A stretch of DNA of 64,000 bases from Gammaproteobacteria bacterium (GCA_029253585.1 JAQWZF010000006.1:1-64000); one strand, 5' to 3'; shown: positions 33,753-44,186, counted from the first letter of the stretch. Notes: generated by a model not told the origin, from the sequence alone. Made by a program: numbers and translations.

Positions 33753-35239
33753 TCTTGCCGGCTGGCTAAAGGTGGTTCGGCAACCAGGGGTGCGATCTTA
33801 AAGTTTAAAAAGCCATAGATCACTGCAACAACCGGACAGATCAGGTTGAAGAAACAGTATGGCAGGTAAGAGAAAGTTGCCACGCCCAAAGTGCCTGCCA
33901 TGTAGGCACCGCAAGTATTCCAGGGAATTAGCGGTGAGGTCATCGTCCCTGCGTCTTCCAAAGTGCGAGACAAATTCTTCGGGTCTAAATTTCTATTCTG
34001 ATACTCTAGTTTGTACATGCGCCCTGGTAGCACGATCGATATGTATTGGTCAGAGGTGATGATATTGGCACCGATGCAGGTAACGATGGTCGTTGCTATC
34101 AAGCTTCCCGTACTGTGTACGAAGGAGAGTGCGTAGTTCACAAGGCATTGCAGCAGGCAGGTATGATCCATCACCGCGCCGAATACCATGGCGCAGAGAA
34201 TCAACCACACCGTGTTTAACATGGAGCTCATGCCACCGCGTGTCATCAGGTCGTCAAGGGTTTCGTTGCCGCTGGAGAGAGAGAATCCATCAAATAGTGT
34301 CTGCCAGGTTCCTTTAAACAAGCCGAGGAAAATATTCGGAGTGTCACCGGCCAGGCTAAGTACTGCGCTATGTTGAAAAACTAATGCCAGGACTACACCG
34401 ATCAGTGCGCCGGCCAGAATAGTTGGAATCGGTGGCAGCTTCTTCTGTGCCATAAAAAGCAGTGCGGCCACCGGCAGCAGCATAAATGGGTTGATGGTGA
34501 AGTTGTCGTTGATGAGTTGCATGGTCACGGCGAGGTCGCTTGCGCTGGCTTCGGTATCTATGCTGAGTCCTATGATAGCGTAGAGGATTAGTGCGAGGGC
34601 GATGCTGGGGATGGTAGTCCATACCATATGACCGATGTGTGAAAAAAGGTCTGTGCCAGCGACAGCGGGTGCCAAGTTGGTAGTCTCGGAAAGTGGAGAC
34701 ATCTTGTCTCCGAAATAGGCTCCGGAAATAATTGCACCGGCGGTAATCTCAACTGAGAGACCGAGGCCTGCGGCGGCGCCGATAAGGGCGATACCGACAG
34801 TTCCTGCGACCGTCCAAGAGCTTCCTATACTCAGCGCGATCAAGCCGCAGATGAGACAGCTGGCAGCATAGAAGATTGATGGGTCCAACATGAGTAGGCT
34901 GTAGTAGATCATGGTCGGCACGGTGCCGGAGAGGATCCAGCTGCCTATCAACAGGCCGACGCTCAACAAGATGAGGATAGGCTTGAGCGCAATGGTGACA
35001 CCAGAGATGATGCTCTCTTCAATCTGCTGCCAGTGCTGCCCGTTTCTCCAGCCTATGGCTGAGGCGACAGCGGCACCTATACACAGTGCTATCTGGTTTG
35101 GCCCATAACTCGCGTCTTCGCCGAACAGATAGACCGAGAAGGAAAGCAGGCTGATTAACACGAGAACCGGGACCAGCGCCTGTTGGACTGTTGCCTGGCG
35201 CAGGGATGCGTTAGATTCCGATTCTTGTAGCGATTCCAT
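33749..35239 (-). CDS. nhaC: Na+/H+ antiporter, NhaC family
   Basis: 496 residues, about 11-12 transmembrane helices. Conserved family segments are IALSIGSSWTVAGTVGIAL, ISGAYFGDKMSPLSETTNLAP, NIITSDQYISIVLPGRMY and the discontinuous-helix-like SPLIPWNTCGAYMAGTLGV. It exchanges Na+ for H+ across the inner membrane. NhaC relatives include malate/lactate antiporters, so the substrate is not certain. It stands alone, convergent with the TudS-like gene and divergent from proA. Confidence 0.88.
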   Translation of the reverse strand: MESLQESESNASLRQATVQQALVPVLVLISLLSFSVYLFGEDASYGPNQIALCIGAAVASAIGWRNGQHWQQIEESIISGVTIALKPILILLSVGLLIGSWILSGTVPTMIYYSLLMLDPSIFYAASCLICGLIALSIGSSWTVAGTVGIALIGAAAGLGLSVEITAGAIISGAYFGDKMSPLSETTNLAPAVAGTDLFSHIGHMVWTTIPSIALALILYAIIGLSIDTEASASDLAVTMQLINDNFTINPFMLLPVAALLFMAQKKLPPIPTILAGALIGVVLALVFQHSAVLSLAGDTPNIFLGLFKGTWQTLFDGFSLSSGNETLDDLMTRGGMSSMLNTVWLILCAMVFGAVMDHTCLLQCLVNYALSFVHSTGSLIATTIVTCIGANIITSDQYISIVLPGRMYKLEYQNRNLDPKNLSRTLEDAGTMTSPLIPWNTCGAYMAGTLGVATFSYLPYCFFNLICPVVAVIYGFLNFKIAPLVAEPPLASRQD

Positions 35240-35434
35240 TGGTACTACCCGCTGTGAGCTTAAGCTGAGCCATAGAGCATAATAGCTGGAGTTGCCGCCT
35301 GTCTACGCTATATCCATGCATTCAGCCCCCGGCAGCGTTATTTGGGTTATAATTCGTAGCTTTGCGCGCCAATGGCCATGAATTTCTTCCATTGGCCATT
35401 AATTTGAATACATACCCTTGTAAAGTAAGCAAAA

Positions 35435-36694
35435 ATGACTGATATCGAAAACTACATGCTACAGCTGGGCCGCCAGGCGCGGGAAGCATCTCGCCAGATA
35501 GCGAAGGCCAGTACAGCCCAGAAAAATGCAGCGCTTTTAGCCGTCGCCGAGGCCGTCGATTCCAGTCGAGAGCAGCTCATGCTGGCGAACGAGCAAGATA
35601 TGCAGGCAGGAAGGGAAAAGGGACTGGATGCGGCCTTGCTCGACCGATTAGAGCTGAACGCAGCGCGCATTGACACTATGATCGAGGGGCTACGACAGGT
35701 AGCGGCTCTGGATGACCCTGTCGGAGCCATTTCCGGTCTCAAATATCGCCCCAGCGGGATCCAGGTCGGTAAGATGCGAGTGCCTCTGGGAGTAATAGGG
35801 ATTATCTATGAATCCAGGCCCAATGTGACCTGCGAGGCTGCCAGTCTCTGCCTTAAATCCGGCAACGCGACTATTTTACGTGGTGGTTCCGAGGCAATAC
35901 ATTCGAATCAAGCGATAGCGGCCTGTATCAAGACAGGCTTGGAGGCGGCAGGGCTGAGTGAGCACGTAGTTCAGGTTCTGGATAGACCCGATCGAGATGC
36001 GGTAGGCCTGTTGATTACAATGCCCGAATTCGTCGACGTCATTGTGCCCCGTGGCGGCAAGGGTCTGATTGCGAGAATTAGCACAGATGCGAAAGTGCCA
36101 GTGATCAAGCATCTCGATGGTAACTGTCATGTCTATATCGATGACAAGGCCGACTGCGAGAAAGCATCATTGATTGTCATTAACGCGAAGACGCAGCGCT
36201 ATGGCACCTGCTGCACATTGGAGTCGTTGCTGGTCGCCGAGAAAATAGCCTCCGAGGTGCTGCCTGATCTGTGCGCGCAATTGCTTGAAAAAGGCGTAGA
36301 ACTTCGTGGCTGTGAGAAGACGCGGGCATTGGTGGCAGGAGTCGATGTGGCTTCGGAGGAAGATTGGGCTACAGAATATCTGGCGCCGATCTTGTCGATT
36401 AAGATCGTTGCCGATGTGGATGCGGCAATCCATCACATCAACATCTATGGTTCGCAACATACGGAATCAATCGTGACTGAGGACTATACTCGCGCGCAAC
36501 AATTTCTTCGCGAAGTCGACTCAAGTTCGGTGATGATTAATGCCTCTACCCGATTCGCAGATGGGTTTGAATATGGCTTAGGTGCGGAGATAGGCATTTC
36601 AACGGACAAGCTGCATGCGCGTGGTCCGGTTGGTTTGGAAGGTCTTACATCGCAAAAGTATATCGTGTTGGGAGACGGACATATCCGACAATGA
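35435..36694 (+). CDS. proA: Gamma-glutamyl phosphate reductase
   Basis: 419 residues. Reduces glutamyl-5-phosphate to the semialdehyde in proline synthesis. ALDH-fold marks are visible: [40 protein letters not shown], and the catalytic cysteine in [12 protein letters not shown]. Full length. A TATAAT at 35348-35353 lies upstream without a clear -35. It overlaps nadD by four bases (ATGA) and begins the conserved block to rlmH. Confidence 0.97.
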   Translation: MTDIENYMLQLGRQAREASRQIAKASTAQKNAALLAVAEAVDSSREQLMLANEQDMQAGREKGLDAALLDRLELNAARIDTMIEGLRQVAALDDPVGAISGLKYRPSGIQVGKMRVPLGVIGIIYESRPNVTCEAASLCLKSGNATILRGGSEAIHSNQAIAACIKTGLEAAGLSEHVVQVLDRPDRDAVGLLITMPEFVDVIVPRGGKGLIARISTDAKVPVIKHLDGNCHVYIDDKADCEKASLIVINAKTQRYGTCCTLESLLVAEKIASEVLPDLCAQLLEKGVELRGCEKTRALVAGVDVASEEDWATEYLAPILSIKIVADVDAAIHHINIYGSQHTESIVTEDYTRAQQFLREVDSSSVMINASTRFADGFEYGLGAEIGISTDKLHARGPVGLEGLTSQKYIVLGDGHIRQ

Positions 36695-37323
36695 GTTCGC
36701 CGTTAGTAGTGCTTGGAGGAATGTTTGACCCGGTGCACAAGGGGCATGTGAGTGCGGCGAATTATGCTCTGGAATTCTTGTCCGCACACCGACTAAAAAT
36801 GGTTCCCTGTCATCGGCCTAATCATAAGGCCATGCCTGATACTCGAGCAGAGCACCGACTGGCGATGCTTGAGATAGCAACAGCAGTCCATCCACAAATA
36901 GAAATAGATACTATCGAGTTGCAAGTAGATCGAGTGTCTTACACGGTAGATACGCTTACTCAGTTCAAAAAGCAGCACGAGACCATAGTGTTTGTGTTGG
37001 GTGTCGATTCGTTTAATAGCCTGCCGCAGTGGCATGAATGGCAACAGATATTCGAGCTATGTCACTTGCTAGTATTGGCGAGGCCCGGCGCTATTTTATC
37101 GGATGCAATGCTGGCCGCTGTGCAAGGTGGCGAGAGAAGGGTCAAAACAGCGGAGCAAATGTTATCGAGTTCGCAGGGCAGATTTGTCTATTGTGAAAAC
37201 TTTGAGTTCCATATGGCGTCAAGTCAGATTAGGAAAAAGCTAGCACGAGGCGAGGATGTGACTGCTGAGTTAGACACAGCGGTTGTTGAATACATAAATG
37301 AGAATAATCTCTATCAAGATTAG
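36691..37323 (+). CDS. nadD: Nicotinate-nucleotide adenylyltransferase
   Basis: 210 residues. Adenylates nicotinate mononucleotide in NAD synthesis. The nucleotidyltransferase signature is [15 protein letters not shown] (the T/HxGH equivalent) and the C-terminal phosphate motif is [16 protein letters not shown] (ISSTxxR type). The start overlaps the proA stop. Gene order proA-nadD-rsfS-rlmH is standard for the class. Confidence 0.96.
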   Translation: MSSPLVVLGGMFDPVHKGHVSAANYALEFLSAHRLKMVPCHRPNHKAMPDTRAEHRLAMLEIATAVHPQIEIDTIELQVDRVSYTVDTLTQFKKQHETIVFVLGVDSFNSLPQWHEWQQIFELCHLLVLARPGAILSDAMLAAVQGGERRVKTAEQMLSSSQGRFVYCENFEFHMASSQIRKKLARGEDVTAELDTAVVEYINENNLYQD

Positions 37324-37345
37324 TAAACATAAGTGAGACTTCAGT

Positions 37346-37711
37346 TTGAATAGTACAGAATTGTCAGAATTGGTTGTAGAAGCATTGGATGATGTAAAAG
37401 GTCAGTCGATTCGCTGTATAAATGTCGAGAGATTGACGTCGATCACGGACTATATAGTCATTGTGACGGGTACCTCGAGTACACACCTAAAAGCATTGGC
37501 AGAGTCGGTCAGTAAATCTGTAAAAGACGCAGGGCAGGAAGTCGTGGGAGTGGAGGGTAAACTCGCTGCAGATTGGGTGTTAGTCGATCTTGGCAACGTG
37601 GTAGTGCATTTGATGTTGGCTCCAGTGCGTGCGCTCTATAACCTTGAAGAACTTTGGAACTTTGAGTCCAAGCCTCAAGAGCGGGCTGAACCGGAAGATC
37701 CTGCGGCGTGA
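37346..37711 (+). CDS. rsfS: Ribosomal silencing factor RsfS
   Basis: 121 residues. Binds uL14 on the 50S subunit and blocks subunit joining in starvation. Family marks: ALDDVKGQSIRCINV, SITDYIVIVTGTSSTHLKALAE, and the C-terminal ADWVLVDLGNVVVHLMLAPVR followed by YNLEELW, shown in pieces. The start is TTG at 37346. It overlaps rlmH by four bases. Confidence 0.95.
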   Translation: MNSTELSELVVEALDDVKGQSIRCINVERLTSITDYIVIVTGTSSTHLKALAESVSKSVKDAGQEVVGVEGKLAADWVLVDLGNVVVHLMLAPVRALYNLEELWNFESKPQERAEPEDPAA

Positions 37712-38178
37712 AGGTAAGGGTTCTTAGCGTGGGCACAAAGATGCCGGCCTGGGTGCAAGAGGGTATCGCGCAGTACGAGAAGCGAATGCAGGGCCATCTC
37801 GATTTTTCGCTGATTGAGATACCCATGGCGAAGCGCAGCAAGAACAGCAATATTGAGCAGTGTATACAGAAGGAAAGCGAAGCGCTGCTAGCGGCGATTC
37901 CCTCCAGTGACTATGTAGTTGTGCTAGATGTGGGTGGCAAGTCATTCAGCACCGAGAGCCTGGCGCAGAAAATAGTAAAATTTCGACAGGAGGGAGACAA
38001 TCTAAGCCTGCTTGTCGGTGGGCCCGATGGGCTGGGGGCATCATGCCTGGCCAGGTCGAATGAGCGCTGGTCACTATCGGCATTGACCTTTCCCCATCCA
38101 TTGGTTCGCGTAGTGATTACCGAGCAGTTCTATCGTGCTATTAGCATCATTAATGGACATCCCTACCATCGAAGCTAA
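37708..38178 (+). CDS. rlmH: 23S rRNA pseudouridine-1915 N3-methyltransferase
   Basis: 156 residues, SPOUT methyltransferase acting on 70S ribosomes. Knot motifs are LLVGGPDGLGASCL and the C-terminal LTFPHPLVRVVITEQFYRA ending in HPYHRS. The GTG start overlaps the rsfS TGA (GTGA). Full length. A 212-base gap to mrdA follows; it holds a dyad CACCTGT (38227-38233)/ACAGGTG (38257-38263) of unknown meaning. Confidence 0.97.
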   Translation: MKVRVLSVGTKMPAWVQEGIAQYEKRMQGHLDFSLIEIPMAKRSKNSNIEQCIQKESEALLAAIPSSDYVVVLDVGGKSFSTESLAQKIVKFRQEGDNLSLLVGGPDGLGASCLARSNERWSLSALTFPHPLVRVVITEQFYRAISIINGHPYHRS

Positions 38179-38390
38179 AACAGTGTTCGCCAATCGCGCG
38201 AAATTCTAACGGGCATCACTAAAAAACACCTGTGAAACGCGGTAAAATGTTCAGATACAGGTGAATTTGGCGTAGGACAAAACTATTTTAACTGTACGCT
38301 GTCGAAGAACTAAGGGCTACAAAGCCTTCAGCGGGGAACTCATTAGCCGATGTAGCTAGATGAAGCTGCGCGTAGCTAGGTAAACCAATT

Positions 38391-40364
38391 ATGGCAGGAA
38401 AATGGCAGCTTAAAGATCACGAAGCAGAGCGGGCGATGTTCAGCCGCCGTCTTGTCGTGGCTGCTGTATTTGTACTGTTGCTGTTTGCTGCGCTGATCAT
38501 GAAGTTAGTCATTCTTCAGGTCTCCCAGTATGACTATTTCTCTGCTAGATCTGATGGTAATCGACTCCATTCTCAGTATGTGCCACCGGCGCGAGGATTG
38601 ATCTTCGATAATAGAGGCAAGCTGCTTGCCGACAATCAACCGATTTTTAATTTAACGATTGTGCGTGAACAGGTAGAAGATCTTGAGGTAACTCTCGACT
38701 ATCTGGATACATTAATCGACCTGTCCGATGACGAGAGAGAGCAGTTTGCCAATCGACTGCGAAGAAACCGTGTGCCATTTTCTTCGGTGCCACTGCGTTA
38801 TGTGCTTAGCGATGCTGAAAAATCCAGGGTTGCGGTTAATAGTTATAAGTTGCCGGGTGTGGCGATCGAGCCGCAGTTTGTTCGGCAATACCCCCTGGCC
38901 GAGCTTACGGCTCATTCGATTGGCTATGTGTCGGAAATCAATCGAACCGAATTGGATTCTCTCGACGATGAAGAGCGAGAGAATTATGGCGGTACAAACC
39001 ACATTGGCAAAACTGGGATAGAAAGAACTTACGAAGACTTGCTGCATGGAACTGTGGGTTATGAAATCGTAGAGAAGAACAATAGAGGTCAGGTCATGCG
39101 TAGACTTGATCGCACCGACCCTATCGCGGGTAAGAATATATCTTTGTATTTAGACAGCCAGCTGCAAATTGCAGCCGAGGCGGCGCTTGGTGATTTTCGC
39201 GGTGCTGTGGTTGCCATCGATCCGAACACCGGCGGCATTCTGGCGATGGTTAGCAAGCCGGGCTTCGACCCGAACCTTTTCGTGACGGGAATAAGCAGCA
39301 AGAACTATGGTGTTCTGGTTACGGATAATATCAATACACCACTCTTCGATAGGTCTACGAATCCCTATCCACCGGGCTCAACTGTTAAACCGTTTCTAGG
39401 GTTGGGCGGCCTGCATCATGAGCTGGTTGACTATGAGTTTACTATTGAGGATCCAGGCTATTTTCGTTTACCAGGAGTAAGTTATCGCTGGGGTGACTAC
39501 ACTCTGAGAACTGCGATTGGGGGTGGCCACGGTCACACAGATTTGCAGAAGGCAATCTATCAATCCTGTGACACATTCTTTTACGATCTAGGCAACCGCA
39601 TGGGCATTGATACCATGCACGGTTTTATGTCGCAGTTTGGTTTCGGCCAGAATTTCGCGGTCGATATAAATTATGCAAGAACCGGCGTACTGCCATCCCG
39701 TGACTGGAAGCGAGCGACCAGAGGCGAGCCCTGGTATCCGGGTGACACAATTAATTCGTCTATAGGCCAGGGTTATATGTGGGCAACACCGTTGCAGCTT
39801 GCGACGGCTGCCTCGATTATGGCTAATAAAGGTAAGGTGATTCAGCCAAGAATGTTGAAAGCCGTCGATGGCGTGCCCTATGAGCCGGTAATCAATGACC
39901 CTGTTGCCGATGTCGTAGTGAATGATCCGGACTACTGGCGCTATATCGAAGAGTCTATGTCCATGGTTGTGCACCGTGCATATAACGACGTGTTTCGTGA
40001 ATACGGAACAGCCTATGAAGCCATAGCTATGGCTGACAGAGAGATGCCATATAAGATGGCGGGTAAATCGGGCTCTGCGCAAGTGGTTGGTATAAGTCAG
40101 GAAATTATGCAAAGTGAAGACATCAATGTGTCAGACCTAAACAAGGATCACGCCTTGTTCATATCCTATGCGCCTGCAGAAAACTTAAGTATTAAGCCAC
40201 AGATCGCTATAGCTGTATTCGTAGAGAATGGTGAGCACGGCAGTAGTGTGGCCGGTCCCATTGCGAAGGCAGTTACAGATGCCTACCTACTGGATATTCT
40301 TCAAATTGACTTCGCAGCTCTGAATTCTGGCGGCGATGAACTGCTTTCACTGGTCGATGAATAG
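38391..40364 (+). CDS. mrdA: Penicillin-binding protein 2 (elongasome transpeptidase)
   Basis: 657 residues. Cross-links peptidoglycan in the lateral wall. There is one N-terminal transmembrane helix (about 20-42), a dimerisation domain beginning VPPARGLIFDNRG, and a transpeptidase domain with Ser330 in PPGSTVKPF, SCD in YQSCDTFF, and Lys559 in GKSGSAQVV. The third motif is KSG rather than KTG, as also seen in other Pseudomonadales PBP2 proteins. Its end overlaps the rodA frame. It partners with RodA. Confidence 0.96.
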   Translation: MAGKWQLKDHEAERAMFSRRLVVAAVFVLLLFAALIMKLVILQVSQYDYFSARSDGNRLHSQYVPPARGLIFDNRGKLLADNQPIFNLTIVREQVEDLEVTLDYLDTLIDLSDDEREQFANRLRRNRVPFSSVPLRYVLSDAEKSRVAVNSYKLPGVAIEPQFVRQYPLAELTAHSIGYVSEINRTELDSLDDEERENYGGTNHIGKTGIERTYEDLLHGTVGYEIVEKNNRGQVMRRLDRTDPIAGKNISLYLDSQLQIAAEAALGDFRGAVVAIDPNTGGILAMVSKPGFDPNLFVTGISSKNYGVLVTDNINTPLFDRSTNPYPPGSTVKPFLGLGGLHHELVDYEFTIEDPGYFRLPGVSYRWGDYTLRTAIGGGHGHTDLQKAIYQSCDTFFYDLGNRMGIDTMHGFMSQFGFGQNFAVDINYARTGVLPSRDWKRATRGEPWYPGDTINSSIGQGYMWATPLQLATAASIMANKGKVIQPRMLKAVDGVPYEPVINDPVADVVVNDPDYWRYIEESMSMVVHRAYNDVFREYGTAYEAIAMADREMPYKMAGKSGSAQVVGISQEIMQSEDINVSDLNKDHALFISYAPAENLSIKPQIAIAVFVENGEHGSSVAGPIAKAVTDAYLLDILQIDFAALNSGGDELLSLVDE

Positions 40365-41505
40365 CCAAGACTTCTTAAGACAGTCCGATGGCCTCGATTC
40401 CAAGACCAGATACCATAAAACTATCTGGCGAACCATCCATACCGATCCTCCGCTTCTAGTCGGAGTTTCCCTGCTCTGCGGATTCGGCCTTTTCGTTTTG
40501 TTTAGTGCAAGCGGTGGCGATGTCCCCGTAGTGCAAAGACAGGCGCTAACGATGGTCGTCGGCCTGGTAGTCATGTTTATCGTCGCGCAATTCAATGTGC
40601 ACTTCTTCCGACAGTGGGCGCCTACTCTTTATGCTGCGGGTCTTGGGTTGCTGGCTCTGGTATTAGTAGTTGGGGTCGAGGCAAATGGGGCGAAGAGTTG
40701 GCTGGACTTACCTGGCCTGCCTAGTTTTCAGCCCTCGGAGCTAATGAAATTTGTAGTGCCCATGCAGATGGCTTGGTATCTCGCGAGTCGGCCGCTGCCG
40801 CCGAGGTTCAAGCATCTGTTTTGGTCTGCCGTGATGATATTGGTTCCGGCGGGTTTGATTATAGTTCAGAACGATACCGGCACGGCGATCATGGTCACCA
40901 TGTCGGGAATCTTTGTGGTATTACTTGCAGGCATACGCTGGCGTATTGTTATCGCAGGGTTTATAGCGCTGCTTCTAGCGTCCCCCGCGTGGTACATCTT
41001 TTTGGCGCAGGAGCACCAGAAGAACAGGATACTGACTTTCTGGGATCCCTATAGAGACCCTACCGGTGCCGGCTATAATATTATTCAATCGCAGATAGCT
41101 ATAGGCTCGGGCGGTATCTATGGCAAGGGCTACGGTGAGGGCGCGCAGTCCCATCTGGACTTTATTCCTGAGAGTAATACCGACTTCATTCTCGCGGTGC
41201 TGGCGGAGGAGTTTGGCCTGCTGGGTATATTGTTTCTAATTTTGATGTACTTGTTCGTGCTCATCCGTGGCAGTTACATCGCCTACGCTGCAAACGACAT
41301 GTTTAGTCGACTGCTTGCCGGTAGCATCACGCTTACCTTTTTCTTCTATGTGTTCGTTAATATGGCGATGGTCTCGGGCCTGCTGCCTGTCATCGGGCTG
41401 CCACTGCCGCTAATGAGTCGAGGGGGCACGTCGGTTGTCACGCTTTTTATTGGGTTTGGTCTATTAATGTCCATTCAGACTCATGGTCGCAGCAAATCAA
41501 TCTAA
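40336..41505 (+). CDS. rodA: Rod-shape SEDS glycosyltransferase RodA
   Basis: 389 residues from the first ATG, or 382 from the second at 40357, which overlaps the mrdA stop region; both are possible. About ten membrane helices. SEDS family features are QPSELMKFVVPM, QNDTGTAIMVTMSG, the loop ILTFWDPYRDPTGAGYNIIQS, ESNTDFILAVLAEEFG and the end motif GLPLPLMSRGGTS. It polymerises glycan strands with PBP2 as partner. Confidence 0.96.
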   Translation: MNCFHWSMNSQDFLRQSDGLDSKTRYHKTIWRTIHTDPPLLVGVSLLCGFGLFVLFSASGGDVPVVQRQALTMVVGLVVMFIVAQFNVHFFRQWAPTLYAAGLGLLALVLVVGVEANGAKSWLDLPGLPSFQPSELMKFVVPMQMAWYLASRPLPPRFKHLFWSAVMILVPAGLIIVQNDTGTAIMVTMSGIFVVLLAGIRWRIVIAGFIALLLASPAWYIFLAQEHQKNRILTFWDPYRDPTGAGYNIIQSQIAIGSGGIYGKGYGEGAQSHLDFIPESNTDFILAVLAEEFGLLGILFLILMYLFVLIRGSYIAYAANDMFSRLLAGSITLTFFFYVFVNMAMVSGLLPVIGLPLPLMSRGGTSVVTLFIGFGLLMSIQTHGRSKSI

Positions 41506-41510
41506 CGCTC

Positions 41511-41519
41511 TGATATAAT
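41511..41519 (+). promoter_or_regulatory. Extended -10 promoter candidate for rlpA
   Basis: TGATATAAT fits the TGn extended -10 pattern directly after rodA; no -35 is evident. The 211-base gap also has a 20-codon frame (41550-41612) with an AGGTGAA site, of doubtful meaning. Confidence 0.4.
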
Positions 41520-41716
41520 TGGATTTAAATTATTCCTGCGTAGGTGAAATGGAACTCAAAGACTATTTTTCGGCTAATCAGCGGCTCAGATCCGTGGAAG
41601 TGGTTAAATGAATTGTCAGATCGGACGCTATTCTTCAGGTGTCCCTGATTTTCCAGACTATTTCGGCAGGGCTGCTATTCCGACAAATTAGTGATTAAAC
41701 CCATACGGAATTACAA

Positions 41717-42583
41717 ATGAATGCGAACTTACTAAAGGTTTCGATAGTCACTCCGGTTTTTTTGGCCTTATGGGCCTGTAGCTCGGCGCCTGCGCCGGCT
41801 CCTGAATCGCCGAATAAGGGCCGTTACAGCATACAGCAGGATCGGGCACCGACACGAAACGTCGATCTCTCGGCAATTCCGGATGTAGTGCCAGTACCTC
41901 TCAACCGCACAATGGCGGGCAATCGCAGCCCGTATTCGGTGCTGGGTAAGAGTTACCGTGTTCTGCCCACCGAAGAGGGGTATTCCGAGAGAGGCATAGC
42001 CTCGTGGTATGGCGAAAAGTTTCACGGGCAAAAGACGTCCAATGGTGAGGTATTCGATATGTATCAAGTATCTGCCGCACACAAATCTTTACCCATCCCC
42101 AGCTTCCTGCGCGTGACAAACCTGGATAATAATAGAAGCATTATAGTCCGCGTGAATGACAGAGGCCCTTTTCACGGAGACAGAATCGTCGATCTCTCTT
42201 ATGCGGCGGCATTAAAGCTTGGCTATGCGGATAGAGGAACTGCCCGGGTACAACTTGAGTCGGTAGTAGCAAGTGGGATTTCTCGTGATCGCGGAGCAAG
42301 CGTCGTTAGTTCTAACGCAAGCGATACACTTCAGTTAAGTTCTGCCGCAAGCAAATATCTACAGGTAGGGGCATTTTCGGAACTAAGTGCGGCGCAAGAA
42401 GTCTCAAACCAAGTGGAAGAAATTACCAGTTTGCCCGTGTTTATTCGTACGGTGAATACATCGAATAACAAAGTTCTACACCGAGTTAGAGTCGGCCCAA
42501 TTTCTGATCCTGGTCAAATCCGACGTGTTAGCCAAAGTGTTGTTGCTGCTAACCTGGGAAGTCCGTACACTGTAACTGAATAG
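41717..42583 (+). CDS. rlpA: RlpA-like septal lytic lipoprotein
   Basis: 288 residues. A lipoprotein signal ends at Cys21 (LALWAC). The double-psi beta-barrel domain spans about 90-190: GIASWYGEKFHGQKTSNGE, with the catalytic Glu/Asp region continuing as FDMYQVSAAHKSLPIPS and VRVNDRGPFHGDRIVDLSYAAA, shown in parts. A C-terminal SPOR domain (about 215-288) binds denuded glycan at division sites. RlpA cleaves such strands. In many relatives mltB lies between rodA and rlpA; it is absent here. Confidence 0.94.
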   Translation: MNANLLKVSIVTPVFLALWACSSAPAPAPESPNKGRYSIQQDRAPTRNVDLSAIPDVVPVPLNRTMAGNRSPYSVLGKSYRVLPTEEGYSERGIASWYGEKFHGQKTSNGEVFDMYQVSAAHKSLPIPSFLRVTNLDNNRSIIVRVNDRGPFHGDRIVDLSYAAALKLGYADRGTARVQLESVVASGISRDRGASVVSSNASDTLQLSSAASKYLQVGAFSELSAAQEVSNQVEEITSLPVFIRTVNTSNNKVLHRVRVGPISDPGQIRRVSQSVVAANLGSPYTVTE

Positions 42584-42684
42584 CCATAAAACTTACGCTA
42601 TATCCAGATTACAGCCGCGACCAGTTTCATCAATTGATTCGTCATTTCTCAACTCAACACACTTTAAATCGAGACGGATTTTTT

Positions 42685-43890
42685 ATGTCATCTTTTTCTA
42701 TTGCAACATCATCTAAAAATAATCAGCCGCGATCGAGAGCGCTTTCGCTACTCTTAGTGGTCTTCATGCTTGCCAGCAATTTCAGCTTTGCGGCCCCCGC
42801 TATAATTCCAAGGCCTCCGGAGATCGCTGCCACTAGCTATATTCTCCTGGATGCAAAGACTGGACAGGTTCTCATTGAAGAGAATGCAGATGAAGCGCTT
42901 CCCCCGGCCAGCCTTACCAAAATAATGACCGCCTACGTAGTCACGGAAGAAATTCTAAGTGGCAATCTTGCGCTCTCCGATGAGGTGCATATCAGTGAGA
43001 AAGCTTGGCGCATGGAGGGGTCCAAGATGTTCGTTGGTGTGGATACTCAGGTTGAGGTAGAAGACTTGCTGCGCGGCATCATAATCCAGTCTGGCAACGA
43101 TGCCAGTGTAGCCATGGCGGAGCATATTGCCGGTAGTGAAGAAGCCTTTGCCGACATGATGAATCAGTACGCCGAAGTTTTGAGTCTATCGCAAACATTT
43201 TTCATGAATGCCAGTGGCCTGGACACCGAGCTCTACTACAACACGATGTCCGCGCGAGATCTGGCGACTCTGGCCCAAGCTACTATCACTCGACATGCTG
43301 AGTTTTATCCGATGTATGCGGAGCGCGAGTTTACCTACAACGATATTCGCCAATCGAATCGAAATACCTTGCTGTTTCGCGACCGCAATGTCGATGGCAT
43401 GAAAACAGGGTGGACCGATGCCGCCGGTTACTGTCTGGTAGCCTCCGCCGAGCGTGACGGGATGCGTCTTATTTCTGTTGTCATGGGAACCGCGAGTGAA
43501 GAAGCGCGAGCGATAGAGACACAAAAATTGCTGACTTACGGGTTTCGTTACTACGAGACCCATAAGCTGTATGACTCCGATCAGGTGCTAACTAATGTGC
43601 CGGTTTACTCCGGCGCGTTAAACGCTGTAGATCTTGGTATCGAAGATGAGGTCTATATTACTATCCCCCGAGGGCAAGCTGAGTCGATGACGGCGACTGT
43701 AGACGTCGATGAGATTATTCGAGCGCCGTTGAGCGATAGGCAGATCATGGGGGAGGTGCGGGTAGTGCTGGACAATAACATCCTCTATCAGGGGGATGTG
43801 GTCTCCATGCAGGCGGTTGAGCAAGGCGGTATACTCAAACGTTTCGTCGACTGGATCACCTTGCTATTCAGTAATATGTTCTCGGGCTAG
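42685..43890 (+). CDS. dacA: D-alanyl-D-alanine carboxypeptidase (PBP5/6 type)
   Basis: 401 residues. Trims the terminal D-Ala from pentapeptides. The ATG at 42685 starts a proper signal peptide (LSLLLVVFMLASNFSFAAP); a TTG at 42634 is also in frame. Active site: Ser76 in ASLTKIM, SGN in IIQSGNDAS, and Lys240 in GMKTGWTD. The C-terminal amphipathic helix (RFVDWITLLFSNMF) anchors it to the outer face of the inner membrane. ybeD starts five bases later. Confidence 0.96.
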   Translation: MSSFSIATSSKNNQPRSRALSLLLVVFMLASNFSFAAPAIIPRPPEIAATSYILLDAKTGQVLIEENADEALPPASLTKIMTAYVVTEEILSGNLALSDEVHISEKAWRMEGSKMFVGVDTQVEVEDLLRGIIIQSGNDASVAMAEHIAGSEEAFADMMNQYAEVLSLSQTFFMNASGLDTELYYNTMSARDLATLAQATITRHAEFYPMYAEREFTYNDIRQSNRNTLLFRDRNVDGMKTGWTDAAGYCLVASAERDGMRLISVVMGTASEEARAIETQKLLTYGFRYYETHKLYDSDQVLTNVPVYSGALNAVDLGIEDEVYITIPRGQAESMTATVDVDEIIRAPLSDRQIMGEVRVVLDNNILYQGDVVSMQAVEQGGILKRFVDWITLLFSNMFSG

Positions 43891-43894
43891 TTAT

Positions 43895-44185
43895 ATGTCA
43901 AAAGAGCCAGATGTACCTGAGGAGAAAGAAGCGCCAAAGATAGAGTTCCCTTGCCTATATCCGATTAAAATTATTGGTGTGGCGAGTTTTGAATTTCATA
44001 AGGAAGTTGTTACGACGGTTGAGAAACACACCGGCAAGATCTCCGAAGATCTCATAGAATTACAGCCCAGTAAGAAAAGCACGTATGTCTCTGTAAGAAT
44101 CACGATCGCCGCCACAGGCGTAGATCAGTTGCAAAACATCTTCAATGACCTCAAAACTATCGAAAGTGTGAAGATGGTCCTATAG
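43895..44185 (+). CDS. ybeD: YbeD-family (DUF493) protein
   Basis: 96 residues. It contains the ACT-like ferredoxin-fold core [23 protein letters not shown] and a closing [11 protein letters not shown]. The frame upstream is open, but the ATG at 43895 is the family-like start and lies just after the dacA stop. The family is cytosolic and thought to be regulatory; the role is not established. Conserved position between dacA and lipB. Confidence 0.92.
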   Translation: MSKEPDVPEEKEAPKIEFPCLYPIKIIGVASFEFHKEVVTTVEKHTGKISEDLIELQPSKKSTYVSVRITIAATGVDQLQNIFNDLKTIESVKMVL

Positions 44186-44186
44186 G

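Noticed and set aside
39588-40112. 174-codon minus-strand frame
   Set aside because: Antisense of mrdA, including the codons of its KSG motif; no support of its own.
38391-40364. KSG instead of KTG in PBP2 as a sign of beta-lactam resistance
   Set aside because: The same variant is, to my knowledge, normal in PBP2 of Pseudomonas-like bacteria, so it is not evidence of altered drug response.
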